Positions 51,408 through 51,501 of a stretch of DNA of 51,501 nucleotides are shown piece after piece (within the stretch, counting starts at the first letter, position 1; each line of letters starts with the position of its first letter). This DNA comes from an uncultured cyanobacterium (GTDB taxonomy: Bacteria; Cyanobacteriota; Cyanobacteriia; PCC-6307; Cyanobiaceae): contig CAIJRN010000056.1 in NCBI GenBank assembly GCA_903823115.1, positions 1 to 51,501 on the forward strand, in the 5' to 3' direction. The notes beneath the pieces were generated by a model, which saw only the letters and a program-made list of their open reading frames with translations, was not told the origin of the DNA and made no database searches. The translations under genes and the position numbers were made by a program.

Positions 51408-51501
51408 AAAAGCCGCCGAAGAGGCGGCAGAGCAGGAGAATCTTATCTCAACCATTGACGAGATCGTATGAACTATGGGAGCTTCTCCGCCAGCTTCATG
51501 C
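51404..51501 (+). CDS. Partial reading frame coupled to the dynamin-like gene (3' end outside window)
   Basis: ATG 51404 overlaps the GTPase stop as ATGA. The frame (MKKPPKRRQSRRILSQPLTR, then SYELWELLRQ) remains open to the window end. A basic N-terminus and helix are visible. The coupled start suggests a partner protein, perhaps the second dynamin-like subunit. A competing third frame also looks helical for about 25 codons, so a frameshift in the GTPase gene is an alternative. Confidence 0.45.
   Translation, partial: MKKPPKRRQSRRILSQPLTRSYELWELLRQLH
51407..51428 (-). terminator. Rho-independent terminator-like hairpin on the minus strand
   Basis: GCCGCC (51412-51417) and GGCGGC (51423-51428) flank a GAAGA loop, and five A residues precede it on the plus strand, so the minus strand reads hairpin followed by TTTTT. 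This is the classical form for termination of leftward transcription, implying a minus-strand gene to the right. It coincides with the start of the partial plus-strand frame. Confidence 0.55.

Larger units (their letters stand above)
39566..51501. mobile_element. Putative tRNA-Lys integrated element (left part; continues beyond the window)
   Basis: Its left border is the tRNA-Lys 3' fragment. Content is accessory: phage-type recombination genes in overlapping order, RHH- and XRE-like regulators, small membrane proteins, a frameshifted gene, and AT-richer genes at the right. No integrase, terminase, capsid or replication initiator is visible here, so prophage, satellite or island cannot be separated. 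The right border and any integrase must lie outside. Confidence 0.65.

Overview
The window is GC-rich chromosomal DNA that reads as an alpha-picocyanobacterium of the Synechococcus/Cyanobium type. This is inferred from gene content: a Psb27 photosystem II lipoprotein, a ferrochelatase carrying a C-terminal chlorophyll-binding-like helix, a transaldolase with EF-hands, a cyAbrB regulator, cobalamin genes (cobK, cobO), and several protein families I know mainly from cyanobacteria (DUF2854, DUF3153, DUF1651). Strain or species cannot be named from the sequence alone.

Positions 1-38,400 are core chromosome. In order: the principal sigma factor (minus strand) divergent from priA; a minus-strand DUF2854-argB-DUF3153 cluster; a repeat-rich intergenic zone before a small plus-strand gene; ssb and cobK back to back; cutA; a minus-strand proS-psb27-purA-sugar/nucleoside kinase series; a small gene with a Fur-box-like site upstream; a methyltransferase and a ferredoxin diverging; an ArsC/Spx-like protein; a large membrane protein; lepB; a dihydroorotase homologue that seems to have lost its metal ligands; a two-domain histidine phosphatase; a CPBP protease; an FtsL-like protein directly before ftsI; transaldolase; a cyclic-nucleotide-binding-domain protein; a minus-strand run of cobO, pyrH, frr and a geranylgeranyl-reductase-like flavoprotein; a tyrosine recombinase divergent from hemH; a tightly packed hemH-M23 peptidase-ilvB-secreted protein-membrane protein run; and cyAbrB.

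From about 38,400 to 39,520 gene structure decays. At 39,522-39,565 lies a 44-nt 3' fragment of a tRNA-Lys(UUU) gene on the minus strand, without its 5' half. This is the usual scar of tRNA-targeted integration, and its polarity puts the inserted element to the right. From there to the window end the content is accessory: an XRE-like regulator behind an operator-like dyad, then a start/stop-overlapping series with a RecE-like PD-(D/E)XK nuclease, a RecT-like annealing protein, a ribbon-helix-helix-like protein, an SSB and a small membrane protein. A second block follows with a SLOG/DUF2493 protein, a Gp157-family protein and a Rad52-family annealing protein. So two unrelated annealing-protein families share one element. 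No integrase, replication or virion gene is visible inside the element within this window.

The far right changes character again. There is an AT-richer secreted protein, a small Cys-rich protein, a frameshifted DUF1651 gene, a small membrane protein, a Nudix hydrolase, and a clearly AT-richer dynamin-like GTPase whose stop codon overlaps the start of another reading frame running off the window. That last pair is the best candidate for an uncharacterised accessory (possibly anti-phage or membrane-remodelling) system.
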